15,446 nt of DNA. It comes from Parvicella sp963922585 (GTDB lineage: Bacteria > Bacteroidota > Bacteroidia > Flavobacteriales_D > Parvicellaceae). Of the stretch, positions 7,471 through 14,894 are shown one piece after another. Made by a program: the position numbers and the translations under genes. The notes beneath the pieces are model-generated. The model was not told the origin of the DNA and ran no database searches. It was given only the letters and a program-made list of their open reading frames with translations. Location of the stretch: NCBI GenBank assembly GCA_963922585.1, contig CAWUIK010000074.1, forward strand, positions 1 through 15,446, given 5' to 3'. The number at the start of each line of letters is the position of its first letter. Position 1 is the stretch's first letter.

Positions 7471-9231
7471 TTAATTTTCTTCTACCAACTGCTTCTGATA
7501 GGTTTCTGAATACCATCCTTTCTGGTTGAGCAATTCTTCGTGACTGCCTTGTTCTATCACTTTACCATCTTCCAAAACCAAAATAAAATCTGCATGTTTG
7601 ATAGAAGAAATTCTGTGACCGATGATGATACTTATTTTGTCTGGCATGATTCTTTTGAGATTTCCAAGAATGATTTCTTCTGTTTCGGTATCCACAGCCG
7701 ACAAACAATCATCAAAAATCAAGACTTCTGGTTCTCTAATTATTGCCCTTGCTATGGAAACTCTTTGTTTTTGACCCCCAGAAAGTGTAATACCTCTCTC
7801 ACCTACTTTGGTTTCATACTGGTTTTCAAAAGTTAAAATATTGTGATGAATATGAGCATCTTTTGCCGCTTGAATAATGGCCTCATCATTCATTTCATCT
7901 TGTTTGATTCCAAATGCAATATTATTTTTGATGGTATCAGAAAACAAAAACACTTCTTGTGGCACAAATCCCATTTGATGTCTGAAACTATTTATTTTGA
8001 AATCCTTTATATTCTTATCATTGAATAAGATGCGGCCTTCATCCACATCAAATAATCGCATTATCAACGCAGCACAAGTAGATTTCCCACTACCTGTTTT
8101 TCCTGTTATAGCAATTGTCTGACCTTTTTTAACTTCAAAAGAAATGTTTTTGATGGCTTTGATTCCCGTGTTAGGATAAACAAAGCTCACATTATCAAAA
8201 GTGATTTTCTCTACACGCTCTTCTATTGGTTGTTCTATTTCTGTAACTTCGATCGGAGTATGCAAAAACTCATTGACACGCTCTTGTGAAGCAGCCGCTC
8301 TTTGAATCAATGAAGAAACCCAGCCTACAGAGGCAAATGGCCATGTAAGCATGTTGACATATATTACAAATTCAGCAATATCACCATTATCTAATGTCCC
8401 ATCTACCACTTTCAATCCTCCTATATATATGGTGATGATGGTACTCAAACCAATCATAGAAATAATAACAGGAGCAAAAAATGATTCTGTTAATGCCAAA
8501 CTCAAAGAAGCTCTTTTGTAATTTTCATTTTCATCATCAAATGTTTTGGTAAAAAATTTCTCCCTTCCAAATGCTTTTAGAACTCTTATTCCAGAAAATG
8601 CTTCTTGTACAAAAGTGGATAATCCCGATTGTTGTTTTTTGGTTATGTGACTTTTTTTGTTAATTCTATTACTAATTTTAAAAATCACATAAGACATAAT
8701 GGGCAAAGGAGCCAAAACATACATCGTAAGTTCAGGACTTTTAGAAATCATGGCAGAAATTACAAAAACAAACAAAAACAATACGTTGATGGTATACATA
8801 ATGGCTGGCCCTAAATACATTCTGATCTGACTCACATCTTCACTGATTCTGTTCATGATGTCTCCAGTGCTATTTACTTTATAGAACGAATAACTCAGTT
8901 TTTGGTATTTGTCATAAATTTCGTTTTTCAAGTCAAATTCTATCAATCTTGACATTACAATAATGGTTTGACGCGTGAGAAATAGAAAAAACGTATTGAT
9001 GAGTGCATAAGCCAAAAACCAACCAAATAATGTGAGTCCTTTGTTCATTACATCAGACTCTGAACTTCCAGCATAATTTGCAATATCATTCTCGATTAAA
9101 TCAGAAATTTTATCAAATGTCTGAGGCATCAATACTTTAAAATAATTGGTTGCCACTATAAAAAGTATGCCCATAAGGAGATACCATTTGTATTTGATAA
9201 AATATTTATTTAAATGTGCTAAGTGCTTCAA
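7471..9231 (-). CDS. Half-size ABC exporter (MsbA/BmrC/MdlA-like), fused permease and ATPase
   Basis: 586 residues: a transmembrane region about 1-320 with six predicted helices, then a nucleotide-binding domain about 340-586. Motifs are Walker A GKTGSGKST (377-385), Q-loop Gln425, signature LSGGQKQR (483-490), Walker B VLIFDD (503-508), D-loop SAVD (511-514) and switch His539 (GHRISS). The position after the Walker B aspartate is Asp508 instead of the usual catalytic glutamate, as in the degenerate half of heterodimeric exporters such as TM287 or BmrC. Start: TTG at 9231, since an in-frame TAA lies 12 bases upstream and the first ATG (residue 20) would cut into the N-terminal elbow and first helix. 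Likely inner-membrane drug or lipid exporter; the substrate cannot be told. The downstream PUR-family gene has its own promoter. Confidence 0.88.
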   Translation of the reverse strand: MKHLAHLNKYFIKYKWYLLMGILFIVATNYFKVLMPQTFDKISDLIENDIANYAGSSESDVMNKGLTLFGWFLAYALINTFFLFLTRQTIIVMSRLIEFDLKNEIYDKYQKLSYSFYKVNSTGDIMNRISEDVSQIRMYLGPAIMYTINVLFLFVFVISAMISKSPELTMYVLAPLPIMSYVIFKISNRINKKSHITKKQQSGLSTFVQEAFSGIRVLKAFGREKFFTKTFDDENENYKRASLSLALTESFFAPVIISMIGLSTIITIYIGGLKVVDGTLDNGDIAEFVIYVNMLTWPFASVGWVSSLIQRAAASQERVNEFLHTPIEVTEIEQPIEERVEKITFDNVSFVYPNTGIKAIKNISFEVKKGQTIAITGKTGSGKSTCAALIMRLFDVDEGRILFNDKNIKDFKINSFRHQMGFVPQEVFLFSDTIKNNIAFGIKQDEMNDEAIIQAAKDAHIHHNILTFENQYETKVGERGITLSGGQKQRVSIARAIIREPEVLIFDDCLSAVDTETEEIILGNLKRIMPDKISIIIGHRISSIKHADFILVLEDGKVIEQGSHEELLNQKGWYSETYQKQLVEEN

Positions 9232-9341
9232 AATGAATTTTATTTAAACTTATTTCTGTTTTGTTGTAAAATTTGTAAAATTTAAAAAAATAAAAAAGGT
9301 TAAAAATTCATTTAAAATTCAACAATGTAATTACTTTCTTA

Positions 9342-9349
9342 TATTTTTG
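9342..9349 (+). promoter_or_regulatory. Putative -7 promoter box of leucine dehydrogenase
   Basis: TATTTTTG followed by CACCG strongly resembles flavobacterial -7 regions. The ATG at 9411 lies 61 bases downstream, leaving a leader of roughly 55 bases. No clear -33 TTG is present. Confidence 0.5.
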
Positions 9350-9410
9350 CACCGCGAAGTTACAAACATATTTCATGCTACGGTAACTTACATTAATACA
9401 TTCTACACAC

Positions 9411-10505
9411 ATGGAAATAAAAGAAATCACAAACAGCACAACAGAAGACTTAGGTGTATTGAGTCAAATGTTTAATTTAGAACACGAACAAGTACTTTTT
9501 TGTCAAGACAAAGAAATAGGTTTAAAAGCAATCATTGCTGTTCATAATACAGTATGCGGTCCTGCGCTTGGAGGAACCCGTATGTGGAATTACAACTCAG
9601 AGGCTGATGCATTAAAAGATGTTTTGAGACTTTCTAGAGGAATGACTTATAAAAACGCTATTTCTGGCTTAAATCTAGGTGGTGGAAAAGCAGTAATTAT
9701 TGGTGATTCTAGAACTCAAAAAAATGAAGCTTTATTTAGAAGATTTGGAAAATTCGTAAATAATTTAGCTGGAAAATACATCACTGCTGAAGATGTTGGA
9801 ATTTCTCCTAAAGACATGATTTATGTGGCAATGGAAACCAAACACGTGGCTGGTTTACCAGGAAAAAGTGGTGACCCATCTCCTGTAACTGCTTACGGTG
9901 TATATATGGGAATGAAAGCAGCAGCAAAAGCTCAATACGGAAAAGACAGTTTGAACGGCAAAAAAGTCTCTGTACAAGGTGCTGGACATGTAGGACAATA
10001 TTTAGTAGAACACTTAGTGAAAGAAGGTGCCAAAGTGTTTCTTTCGGACATACACGAACCGACTTTGATGCATGTTGCCAATAAATTCAATACAGAAATC
10101 GTTGGAATCGATGAAATCTATGATTTAGATGTTGATATTTACGCTCCATGTGCATTGGGCGCTACCATAAATGACGACACATTAAAAAGATTGAAATGGA
10201 GTATTATTGCTGGTGCTGCCAACAACCAATTGGCAAAAGAAACTATTCATGGACAAGCAGTAATGGAAAAAGGGATGATATATGCACCCGACTTCTTAAT
10301 CAATGCTGGAGGTGTGATGAACTGTTACGGAGAAGTGGTTGGACTACAACAATCTCAAGTGATGGATATGGCTGAAAATATTTACAATAATACTTTGGAT
10401 ATCGTAAATTCTTCTAAAGAAAAAAACATTCCTACTTACCAAATTGCAAATCAAAAAGCGGAAGAGCGCATTGCTGCTTTGACAAACATCAAAAAATACT
10501 ACTAG
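9411..10505 (+). CDS. ldh: Leucine dehydrogenase (Glu/Leu/Phe/Val dehydrogenase family)
   Basis: NAD-dependent reversible oxidative deamination of branched-chain amino acids to 2-oxo acids, in the cytoplasm. The 364 residues match the family length. Visible motifs: GPALGGTRMW (50-59), substrate-binding Lys81 in GMTYKNA and catalytic Lys93 in LNLGGGKAVI, twelve residues apart as in Bacillus leucine dehydrogenase (Lys68/Lys80). TAEDVGISPKDM carries Asp128. The Rossmann motif is GAGHVG (190-195), followed by an acidic residue in LSDIHEPT. The C-terminal segment GAANNQLA ... FLINAGGVMN is typical. The small, non-glutamate binding pocket (GGTRMW class) favours leucine or valine over glutamate. It is the first gene of a plus-strand run with nusB 70 bases behind, under a TATTTTTG promoter. 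Confidence 0.9.
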   Translation: MEIKEITNSTTEDLGVLSQMFNLEHEQVLFCQDKEIGLKAIIAVHNTVCGPALGGTRMWNYNSEADALKDVLRLSRGMTYKNAISGLNLGGGKAVIIGDSRTQKNEALFRRFGKFVNNLAGKYITAEDVGISPKDMIYVAMETKHVAGLPGKSGDPSPVTAYGVYMGMKAAAKAQYGKDSLNGKKVSVQGAGHVGQYLVEHLVKEGAKVFLSDIHEPTLMHVANKFNTEIVGIDEIYDLDVDIYAPCALGATINDDTLKRLKWSIIAGAANNQLAKETIHGQAVMEKGMIYAPDFLINAGGVMNCYGEVVGLQQSQVMDMAENIYNNTLDIVNSSKEKNIPTYQIANQKAEERIAALTNIKKYY

Positions 10506-10575
10506 AATCGATTACGTTTCATTTTTTAATTTAATATAAGTATTCCAAAAGAGGGATAACATTTCGTAAAATAAA

Positions 10576-11520
10576 ATGCTAAATAGAAGACATTTAAGAA
10601 TTAAGGTATTACAAGCATTATATGCTTACACACAATCTGACAATCAGAGTTATACCGCAGGTGAAAAAGAATTACTTCATAGCATTGACAAAATGTATGA
10701 TTTATATATTTTGTACTTACTGATTTTGCCAGAATTAAAAATTTTTGCGACAAGAAAAAGTGAAGAAAGAAAACGAAAGATTATCCCAACTGAGGAAAAT
10801 TTAAATCCTAAGAGAAATTTTATCGATAATCAATTTATCGAAATCATTGCGACCAACTTGATGCTTAATCAAAAATCAGCATCATTGAAAGTCAATTGGA
10901 TTGGAGATGTAAATCAGGATTTAATTAAAAAACTTTTCATTCAAATCGAAAAATCTGAATTGTATATCGAATATATGCAATTGGAAAACCCTTCATTTGA
11001 TGCGCAAAAAGAATTTACAGTCAAACTCTTCAAGAAAGAAATTTGTAATTCATCTGTTTTGCTCAATCACTTTGAGGAAATGAGAATACATTGGCAAGAT
11101 GACTTCGACCATGTGTTCAGTATGGTAATCAAAACTTTGAAAAATTTCACCAAAGAAAGTGATGAATTGCAAGAAATTTTTGAACTTTATAAAGAAGACG
11201 AAGAAGAATTTGTAAAAAGATTGTTCAGAAGAGCTATTGCCAATTTTGATGCAAATGTTGATTTGTTGGGGCAATACACCAAAAATTGGGACAGCGATAG
11301 ATTGGCAAAAATGGATATATTGATTATGGCATTAGCCATTACTGAAGCCAAAGAGTTTACTTCTATTCCTTTGAAAGTTTCTTTGAACGAATACATTGAA
11401 ATTTCTAAATTCTATAGTACACCCAAAAGCAATACCTTTATCAATGGAGTGCTGGACAAAGTTTTTGAAGATTTACAAAAAGACGGAACGATTAAGAAAG
11501 TAGGAAGAGGTTTGGTGTAA
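10576..11520 (+). CDS. nusB: Transcription antitermination factor NusB, long Bacteroidota form
   Basis: NusB pairs with NusE (ribosomal protein S10) on boxA RNA in rRNA antitermination. The start MLNRRHLRIKVLQALYAY is the hallmark NusB N-terminus (R-R-x-R-x-K-x-x-Q-x-L-Y). The C-terminal part has the canonical core: RLFRRAIANF, DRLAKMDILIMALAITEA, IPLKVSLNEYIEISKFYSTPKSNTFINGVLDKVF. The protein has 314 residues against about 140 in E. coli. The extra length is a helical, charged region between the two conserved parts (about residues 35-205), a known trait of Bacteroidota NusB. It lies between leucine dehydrogenase and a HAD phosphatase on the same strand and may share their transcript. Confidence 0.9.
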   Translation: MLNRRHLRIKVLQALYAYTQSDNQSYTAGEKELLHSIDKMYDLYILYLLILPELKIFATRKSEERKRKIIPTEENLNPKRNFIDNQFIEIIATNLMLNQKSASLKVNWIGDVNQDLIKKLFIQIEKSELYIEYMQLENPSFDAQKEFTVKLFKKEICNSSVLLNHFEEMRIHWQDDFDHVFSMVIKTLKNFTKESDELQEIFELYKEDEEEFVKRLFRRAIANFDANVDLLGQYTKNWDSDRLAKMDILIMALAITEAKEFTSIPLKVSLNEYIEISKFYSTPKSNTFINGVLDKVFEDLQKDGTIKKVGRGLV

Positions 11521-11554
11521 ACAACTATTTTCTTATTTAAAATCCCCAACTACA

Positions 11555-12187
11555 ATGAAAGCACACATTTTTGACATGGACGGTCTTTTGATAGACTCAG
11601 AACCATTTTGGAGGCTTGCAGAAATCAAAATATTCACCCAATTAGGCATTGATTTTAATGATGATATGTGTCGTGAAACTGTAGGAATGAGGATTGATGA
11701 AGTGGTGAAATACTGGAATCAAAAACTCTCTTTGGAAATGCCCATCCCAAAAACAGCAAATGACATTCAAGATGAACTCATTTCGTTGGTCAACCAAAAA
11801 GGAAAAGCACTCGTAGGTGTATATGAGGCTATAGAAACTCTAAAACAAAACAACAAAAGAATTGCATTAGCTTCCTCTTCTAGCATGAATATCATCAATG
11901 CAGTGGTTGAAAAATTAGATCTCCAAAAATACTTTGAAGTTTTGCACTCAGCTGAGTTCGAACTCAAAGGAAAACCACATCCAGATGTTTTTCTCTCTAC
12001 AGCAAAAATGCTCAATGTTGCTCCTCATGAATGTGTGGTTTATGAAGATAGCAAAAACGGAATGCGTGCAGGAATTGCTGCTGGCATGCGCACCGTTTTG
12101 ATACCAGAATTTCCCGAACCTAAAATAGATTGGCATAAGGAAGCCTATTGTGTTTGGAAATCTTTAGAAGAATTTGAGATGTTTTGA
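11555..12187 (+). CDS. HAD-family sugar-phosphate phosphatase (HxpB/YniC-like)
   Basis: A 210-residue haloacid dehalogenase superfamily hydrolase of subfamily IA with an alpha-helical C1 cap. Motif I is FDMDGLLIDSEPFW, with nucleophile Asp7 and acid/base Asp9. Motif II is LASSSS (Ser107), motif III Lys140 in GKPHPDVF, and motif IV YEDSKNG (Glu164/Asp165). The run MDGLLIDSEPFW, GMRIDEVVKYW, LASSSS and KPHPDVFL resembles E. coli YniC/HxpB (2-deoxyglucose-6-phosphate and hexitol-phosphate phosphatase) more than beta-phosphoglucomutase. The true substrate is not readable. It starts 34 bases after nusB, probably in the same transcript, and its stop is 4 bases from the convergent FGE-like gene. Confidence 0.85.
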   Translation: MKAHIFDMDGLLIDSEPFWRLAEIKIFTQLGIDFNDDMCRETVGMRIDEVVKYWNQKLSLEMPIPKTANDIQDELISLVNQKGKALVGVYEAIETLKQNNKRIALASSSSMNIINAVVEKLDLQKYFEVLHSAEFELKGKPHPDVFLSTAKMLNVAPHECVVYEDSKNGMRAGIAAGMRTVLIPEFPEPKIDWHKEAYCVWKSLEEFEMF

Positions 12188-12191
12188 ATTA

Positions 12192-13763
12192 TCATCTCAC
12201 AATAACAAAAACTCTGAAACCAATATCTGCAGTTGGTTTTTCATTCCATTCTTCCCTAGCACTTATTTGCAGCAACTGCATATCGGATTTCCATCCACCT
12301 CCTTTGGTCATTCCTTTTTCGCCCACCATTTCTCTTACATTTCCAGAAATATTATATATTCCATAATCATTAGGATGATAAGCATCTACTTTGGTTGTAG
12401 CCATGGCTCCGTCAAAATCTGCCCCAAACATTTCATGCCTACCCTCCGGAATATTGACTTGCCACTCCCCTTCTTTGTTTCTTGAACTAAAACTTTCAGG
12501 AATATATCTGAAATTTGCCAAAGCACAACCTTTGCTATTGAAAATATATGGACCACCCCATGGATATGGGCTTAAATCCAAGCCTCCTCTTGCTGCTTCC
12601 ATCCATTCTATTTCATAGGGAGTAAACACTTCAATTTTATCGCCCAAAACAGGAACCAATCGCTCTTTGAACCATTTGCAAAAAGCCATCGCATCTGCTC
12701 TAGACATGCCTACCGCTGGAAAATTTTCAAAATCTGGATGCCATCTGTAATTATTGGTGTGGTAATTACTGTATGGAAATAAATCATTCCAAAGGCTTGT
12801 ATCTTGTATAGGATAATTTTTTTCTCTCAAAAATTGATTGTACAATTGATTACTTACCTCAAATTTCTGCACATGCAAGGTATCTCCCAAAACCGTAAAA
12901 TTTTGCTTCACCCATTTGGCATTGAACTTCAATTCAGTTGTTTTATCTACTGGCTTTTTCTTTTTTACTTCCACCAAATACCTGAATCCTACTTGAGAAG
13001 AGGGTTTTGTAAATGGAATTTCTGACCTTACTCGTATATCATATCCAGACGAAAACCAAGAACCACCCATCGCAACATCTTTGTCTGCAACCATTTCGGC
13101 TATATTCCCCGCACAATTATACAAACCAAAATCATTGGGCCAATAAGATTTTACAGGGGCAGTGATGTCTGCATGATCGTTCAAACTTCCTGCTACACCC
13201 ATGTAATCTCCTTTACCTCTTACAAAATTGGCTCTCATGTCTCCTTGAAATTTACCCTCTCCCATTCGCAAATCGTGTCCTTCCCAGGGATATTCGTAAT
13301 ATTCATTTCCTCCTTGAGCTGCAAAAATCCATTCGCTTTGTGTGGGAAGTCTTACCAATACACTATCTACATCAGAATCATCTCGTTTTCTATTCTCTTC
13401 GGTCAAAATTTTGGAAAGCCAATCGCAAAATAATTGAGCCTGCGTTTTAGTCAATCCCACAATTGGATATTCTCTGTACGCAGGATGTCTAAAATAATAC
13501 TCCACATAAGGTTCGTTGTATTGATTTTTGTTTCTCCAAACCAAAGTATCTGGCAACAACGCGATGTATTCATTATCAGATAGCCTTGATATTTGATAAT
13601 ACAAATATTCGTGATACATCATATTGGTGGCTTCTGTATGACTCATGAATACTTTACCTTCATGGATGTCTGAACAATTAGGAATAAAAGGCTTTTTATC
13701 TTTGGCTAAAATATTTAGGAATATTAAACTCAAAAGAACGATTAAACTCGATTTTAAATTCAT
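12192..13763 (-). CDS. Exported protein with two tandem FGE-sulfatase (SUMF1-like) domains, cysteines lost
   Basis: The start is set at ATG 13763, giving 523 residues with a signal peptide (MNLKSSLIVLLSLIFLNILA). A longer frame from 13856 would add 31 charged residues ahead of the signal and overlap both promoter boxes. Two C-type-lectin-like FGE domains follow, about 35-268 and 285-523. Each has the same order: VGLTKTQAQLFCDWL / VGMSRADAMAFCKWF; RLPTQSEWIFAAQGG (139-152) / FTPYEIEWMEAARGG (380-394); NDFGLYNCAGNIAEMV / NDYGIYNISGNVREMV; GGSWFS / GGGWKS; VGFRYLV / IGFRVFV. The redox cysteines of true formylglycine-generating enzyme are absent after both GG(S/G)W motifs, so it is unlikely to act on sulfatases. 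No lipobox follows the signal. It resembles GldK/GldJ-type structural FGE proteins in fold, but the two-domain form and missing lipobox set it apart. Role unknown. Confidence 0.82.
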   Translation of the reverse strand: MNLKSSLIVLLSLIFLNILAKDKKPFIPNCSDIHEGKVFMSHTEATNMMYHEYLYYQISRLSDNEYIALLPDTLVWRNKNQYNEPYVEYYFRHPAYREYPIVGLTKTQAQLFCDWLSKILTEENRKRDDSDVDSVLVRLPTQSEWIFAAQGGNEYYEYPWEGHDLRMGEGKFQGDMRANFVRGKGDYMGVAGSLNDHADITAPVKSYWPNDFGLYNCAGNIAEMVADKDVAMGGSWFSSGYDIRVRSEIPFTKPSSQVGFRYLVEVKKKKPVDKTTELKFNAKWVKQNFTVLGDTLHVQKFEVSNQLYNQFLREKNYPIQDTSLWNDLFPYSNYHTNNYRWHPDFENFPAVGMSRADAMAFCKWFKERLVPVLGDKIEVFTPYEIEWMEAARGGLDLSPYPWGGPYIFNSKGCALANFRYIPESFSSRNKEGEWQVNIPEGRHEMFGADFDGAMATTKVDAYHPNDYGIYNISGNVREMVGEKGMTKGGGWKSDMQLLQISAREEWNEKPTADIGFRVFVIVR

Positions 13764-13789
13764 AGTTGGAAATTTGGTTGTATAACTTA

Positions 13790-13797
13790 CAAAATTA
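13790..13797 (-). promoter_or_regulatory. Putative -7 box of the tandem FGE-domain gene
   Basis: TAATTTTG on the minus strand (13797 to 13790) matches TAnnTTTG and lies 26 bases before the chosen ATG at 13763. It supports the shorter start. A divergent box for kdsA lies 38 bases away. Confidence 0.45.
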
Positions 13798-13835
13798 AAA
13801 TTGTTACGATTATAATCATATTTATTGAAGAAGTG

Positions 13836-13843
13836 TAACTTTG
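13836..13843 (+). promoter_or_regulatory. Putative -7 box of kdsA
   Basis: TAACTTTG matches TAnnTTTG and ends 28 bases before the kdsA ATG at 13872. No -33 TTG lies at consensus spacing. Confidence 0.5.
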
Positions 13844-13871
13844 TCGTCATTATCAAAAAGAATCAATACAG

Positions 13872-14702
13872 ATGAGTATCAAAAAAGTAAAAGTAGGAAA
13901 TGTAAATTGTGGTGCAGACGATTTATTTTTAATCAGTGGACCTTGCGTAATTGAAGATGAAAGCATCATGATGCGTACTGCAGAAAAGATTAAAGAAGTA
14001 ACAGAAAGATTACAAATCCCGACTATTTACAAAGCCTCTTTCATGAAGGACAACAGAAGTTCTGTAGATTTCTACCAGGGGCCTGGCATTGATGAAGGAC
14101 TCAGAATATTAGAGAAAGTAAAAAAAGAATTTGGTTTTCCTATTCTTACTGATGTGCACTATCCCGACCAAGTAGCAGCTACTGCAGAAGTATGTGACGT
14201 AATCCAAATACCTGCTTATTTGGTGATGCAAACTACATTGGCTGTAGCAGCAGGAAATACAGGAAAAACTATCAATTTGAAACATGCACAGTTTTTGGCT
14301 CCCGAAAACATGAGCAAGCCAGTAGCCAAAATAGAAAGCACAGGAAACGATAAAATATTACTTACCGAAAGAGGCTATGCTTTTGGATACAACGATTTGA
14401 TTGTAGACCCAAGAAGTTTTTATCATCTCAGAGAAACTGGATATCCTGTTATTTTTGATGTAACCCATAGTATTAGAAAATACGGAATTCCAAGTGCTGA
14501 CCCTAATGGTGGTGCCAGACAATACCTCAAAACATTGGCTAGAGCTGGAGTAGCCTCTGGAGTAGATGGATTGTTTGTAGAATGTCATCCGTGCCCAAGC
14601 GAAGCGCTTTGCGATGCAGCCAGTCAATTGGACGTCTCACAATTGGAAGAATTCCTAAAGCCTTTAATAGAGTTACATGCTATCGAGGTGAAGTATAGAT
14701 AA
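13872..14702 (+). CDS. kdsA: 3-deoxy-8-phosphooctulonate synthase (KdsA), divergent
   Basis: The family condenses phosphoenolpyruvate with arabinose 5-phosphate to Kdo-8-phosphate for the LPS inner core. 276 residues, normal length, TIM barrel. It belongs to the metal-dependent class: Cys25 (SGPCVIE), His199 (DVTHSIR), Glu237 (VECHPCP) and Asp248 (LCDAAS) match the four metal ligands. PEP contacts are kept: Lys54 (YKAS), Lys59, Lys137 (NLKHAQFLAP) and Arg167 (TERGYAFGY). NRSS (61-64) is present. Two sites look odd: the usual IPAFL(V/C)RQTDL reads IPAYLVMQTTL, so the arginine that reaches the acceptor phosphate from a neighbouring subunit is Met119; and KKGQF reads KHAQF. The substrate could therefore differ. 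It is divergent from the FGE-like gene, with no strong terminator after it. Confidence 0.85.
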   Translation: MSIKKVKVGNVNCGADDLFLISGPCVIEDESIMMRTAEKIKEVTERLQIPTIYKASFMKDNRSSVDFYQGPGIDEGLRILEKVKKEFGFPILTDVHYPDQVAATAEVCDVIQIPAYLVMQTTLAVAAGNTGKTINLKHAQFLAPENMSKPVAKIESTGNDKILLTERGYAFGYNDLIVDPRSFYHLRETGYPVIFDVTHSIRKYGIPSADPNGGARQYLKTLARAGVASGVDGLFVECHPCPSEALCDAASQLDVSQLEEFLKPLIELHAIEVKYR

Positions 14703-14796
14703 ATGAATTCATTTATTATCTAAATCTAAAGATTTCTTTGGATTACATTGTATCGACTAAAATCCTTATAAAATTATAGTTATTTAATATTATTTA

Positions 14797-14812
14797 TATG
14801 TAAACGCATATA
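14797..14812. promoter_or_regulatory. Hip operator-like motif 1 (distal)
   Basis: TATGTAAACGCATATA, the first of three copies of the consensus TAYGTAAAYRCATATA. With two more bases on its left it gives TATATG-N6-CATATA, a perfect 6-bp inverted repeat. It lies about 70 bases upstream of the hip -7 box. Binding by the adjacent HTH protein is inferred. Confidence 0.65.
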
Positions 14813-14836
14813 AACATAATTAACAAACAACTATTA

Positions 14837-14852
14837 TACGTAAATACATATA
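14837..14852. promoter_or_regulatory. Hip operator-like motif 2, over the -33 region
   Basis: TACGTAAATACATATA, one base different from motif 3 and starting exactly 40 bp after motif 1. It covers the place where a -33 element would be relative to the TACTTTTG box, so a bound repressor would block RNA polymerase. Confidence 0.7.
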
Positions 14853-14868
14853 ATTTAAAATATTTTAT

Positions 14869-14876
14869 TACTTTTG
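14869..14876 (+). promoter_or_regulatory. -7 promoter box of the hip operon
   Basis: TACTTTTG matches TAnnTTTG and directly abuts operator-like motif 3. Transcription should start inside that motif, leaving a leader of roughly 12 bases before the hipB ATG at 14895. Confidence 0.55.
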
Positions 14877-14892
14877 TATGTAAATACATATA
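14877..14892. promoter_or_regulatory. Hip operator-like motif 3, over the transcription start
   Basis: TATGTAAATACATATA contains the 14-bp inverted repeat TATGTA-AA-TACATA. It starts exactly 40 bp after motif 2 and lies between the -7 box and the hipB start codon, the classic place for an autorepression site. Confidence 0.72.
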
Positions 14893-14894
14893 GT

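Noticed and set aside
12174..12485. Plus-strand open frame of 103 codons over the HAD and FGE gene ends
   Set aside because: It is antisense to the conserved second FGE domain, and its composition is that of a shadow frame.
12192..13763. Annotation as an active sulfatase-activating formylglycine-generating enzyme
   Set aside because: Both domains lack the active-site cysteines, and no sulfatase gene is nearby.
13764..13856. Longer start (ATG at 13856) for the tandem FGE-domain protein
   Set aside because: It would place 31 polar and charged residues before a clear signal peptide and would overlap the -7 boxes of both divergent genes.
14722..14735. AAATC-TAAA-GATTT hairpin as a kdsA terminator
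   Set aside because: The stem has only 5 mostly A-T pairs and no real T tract follows (TTTCTTTGG), so support is too weak.
14797..14892. Three regularly spaced repeats that look like a mini CRISPR array
   Set aside because: The repeats are only 16 bp and palindromic, spacers are 24 bp of low-complexity AT-rich DNA, there are no cas genes, and they sit on a promoter beside an HTH gene. Operators explain them better.
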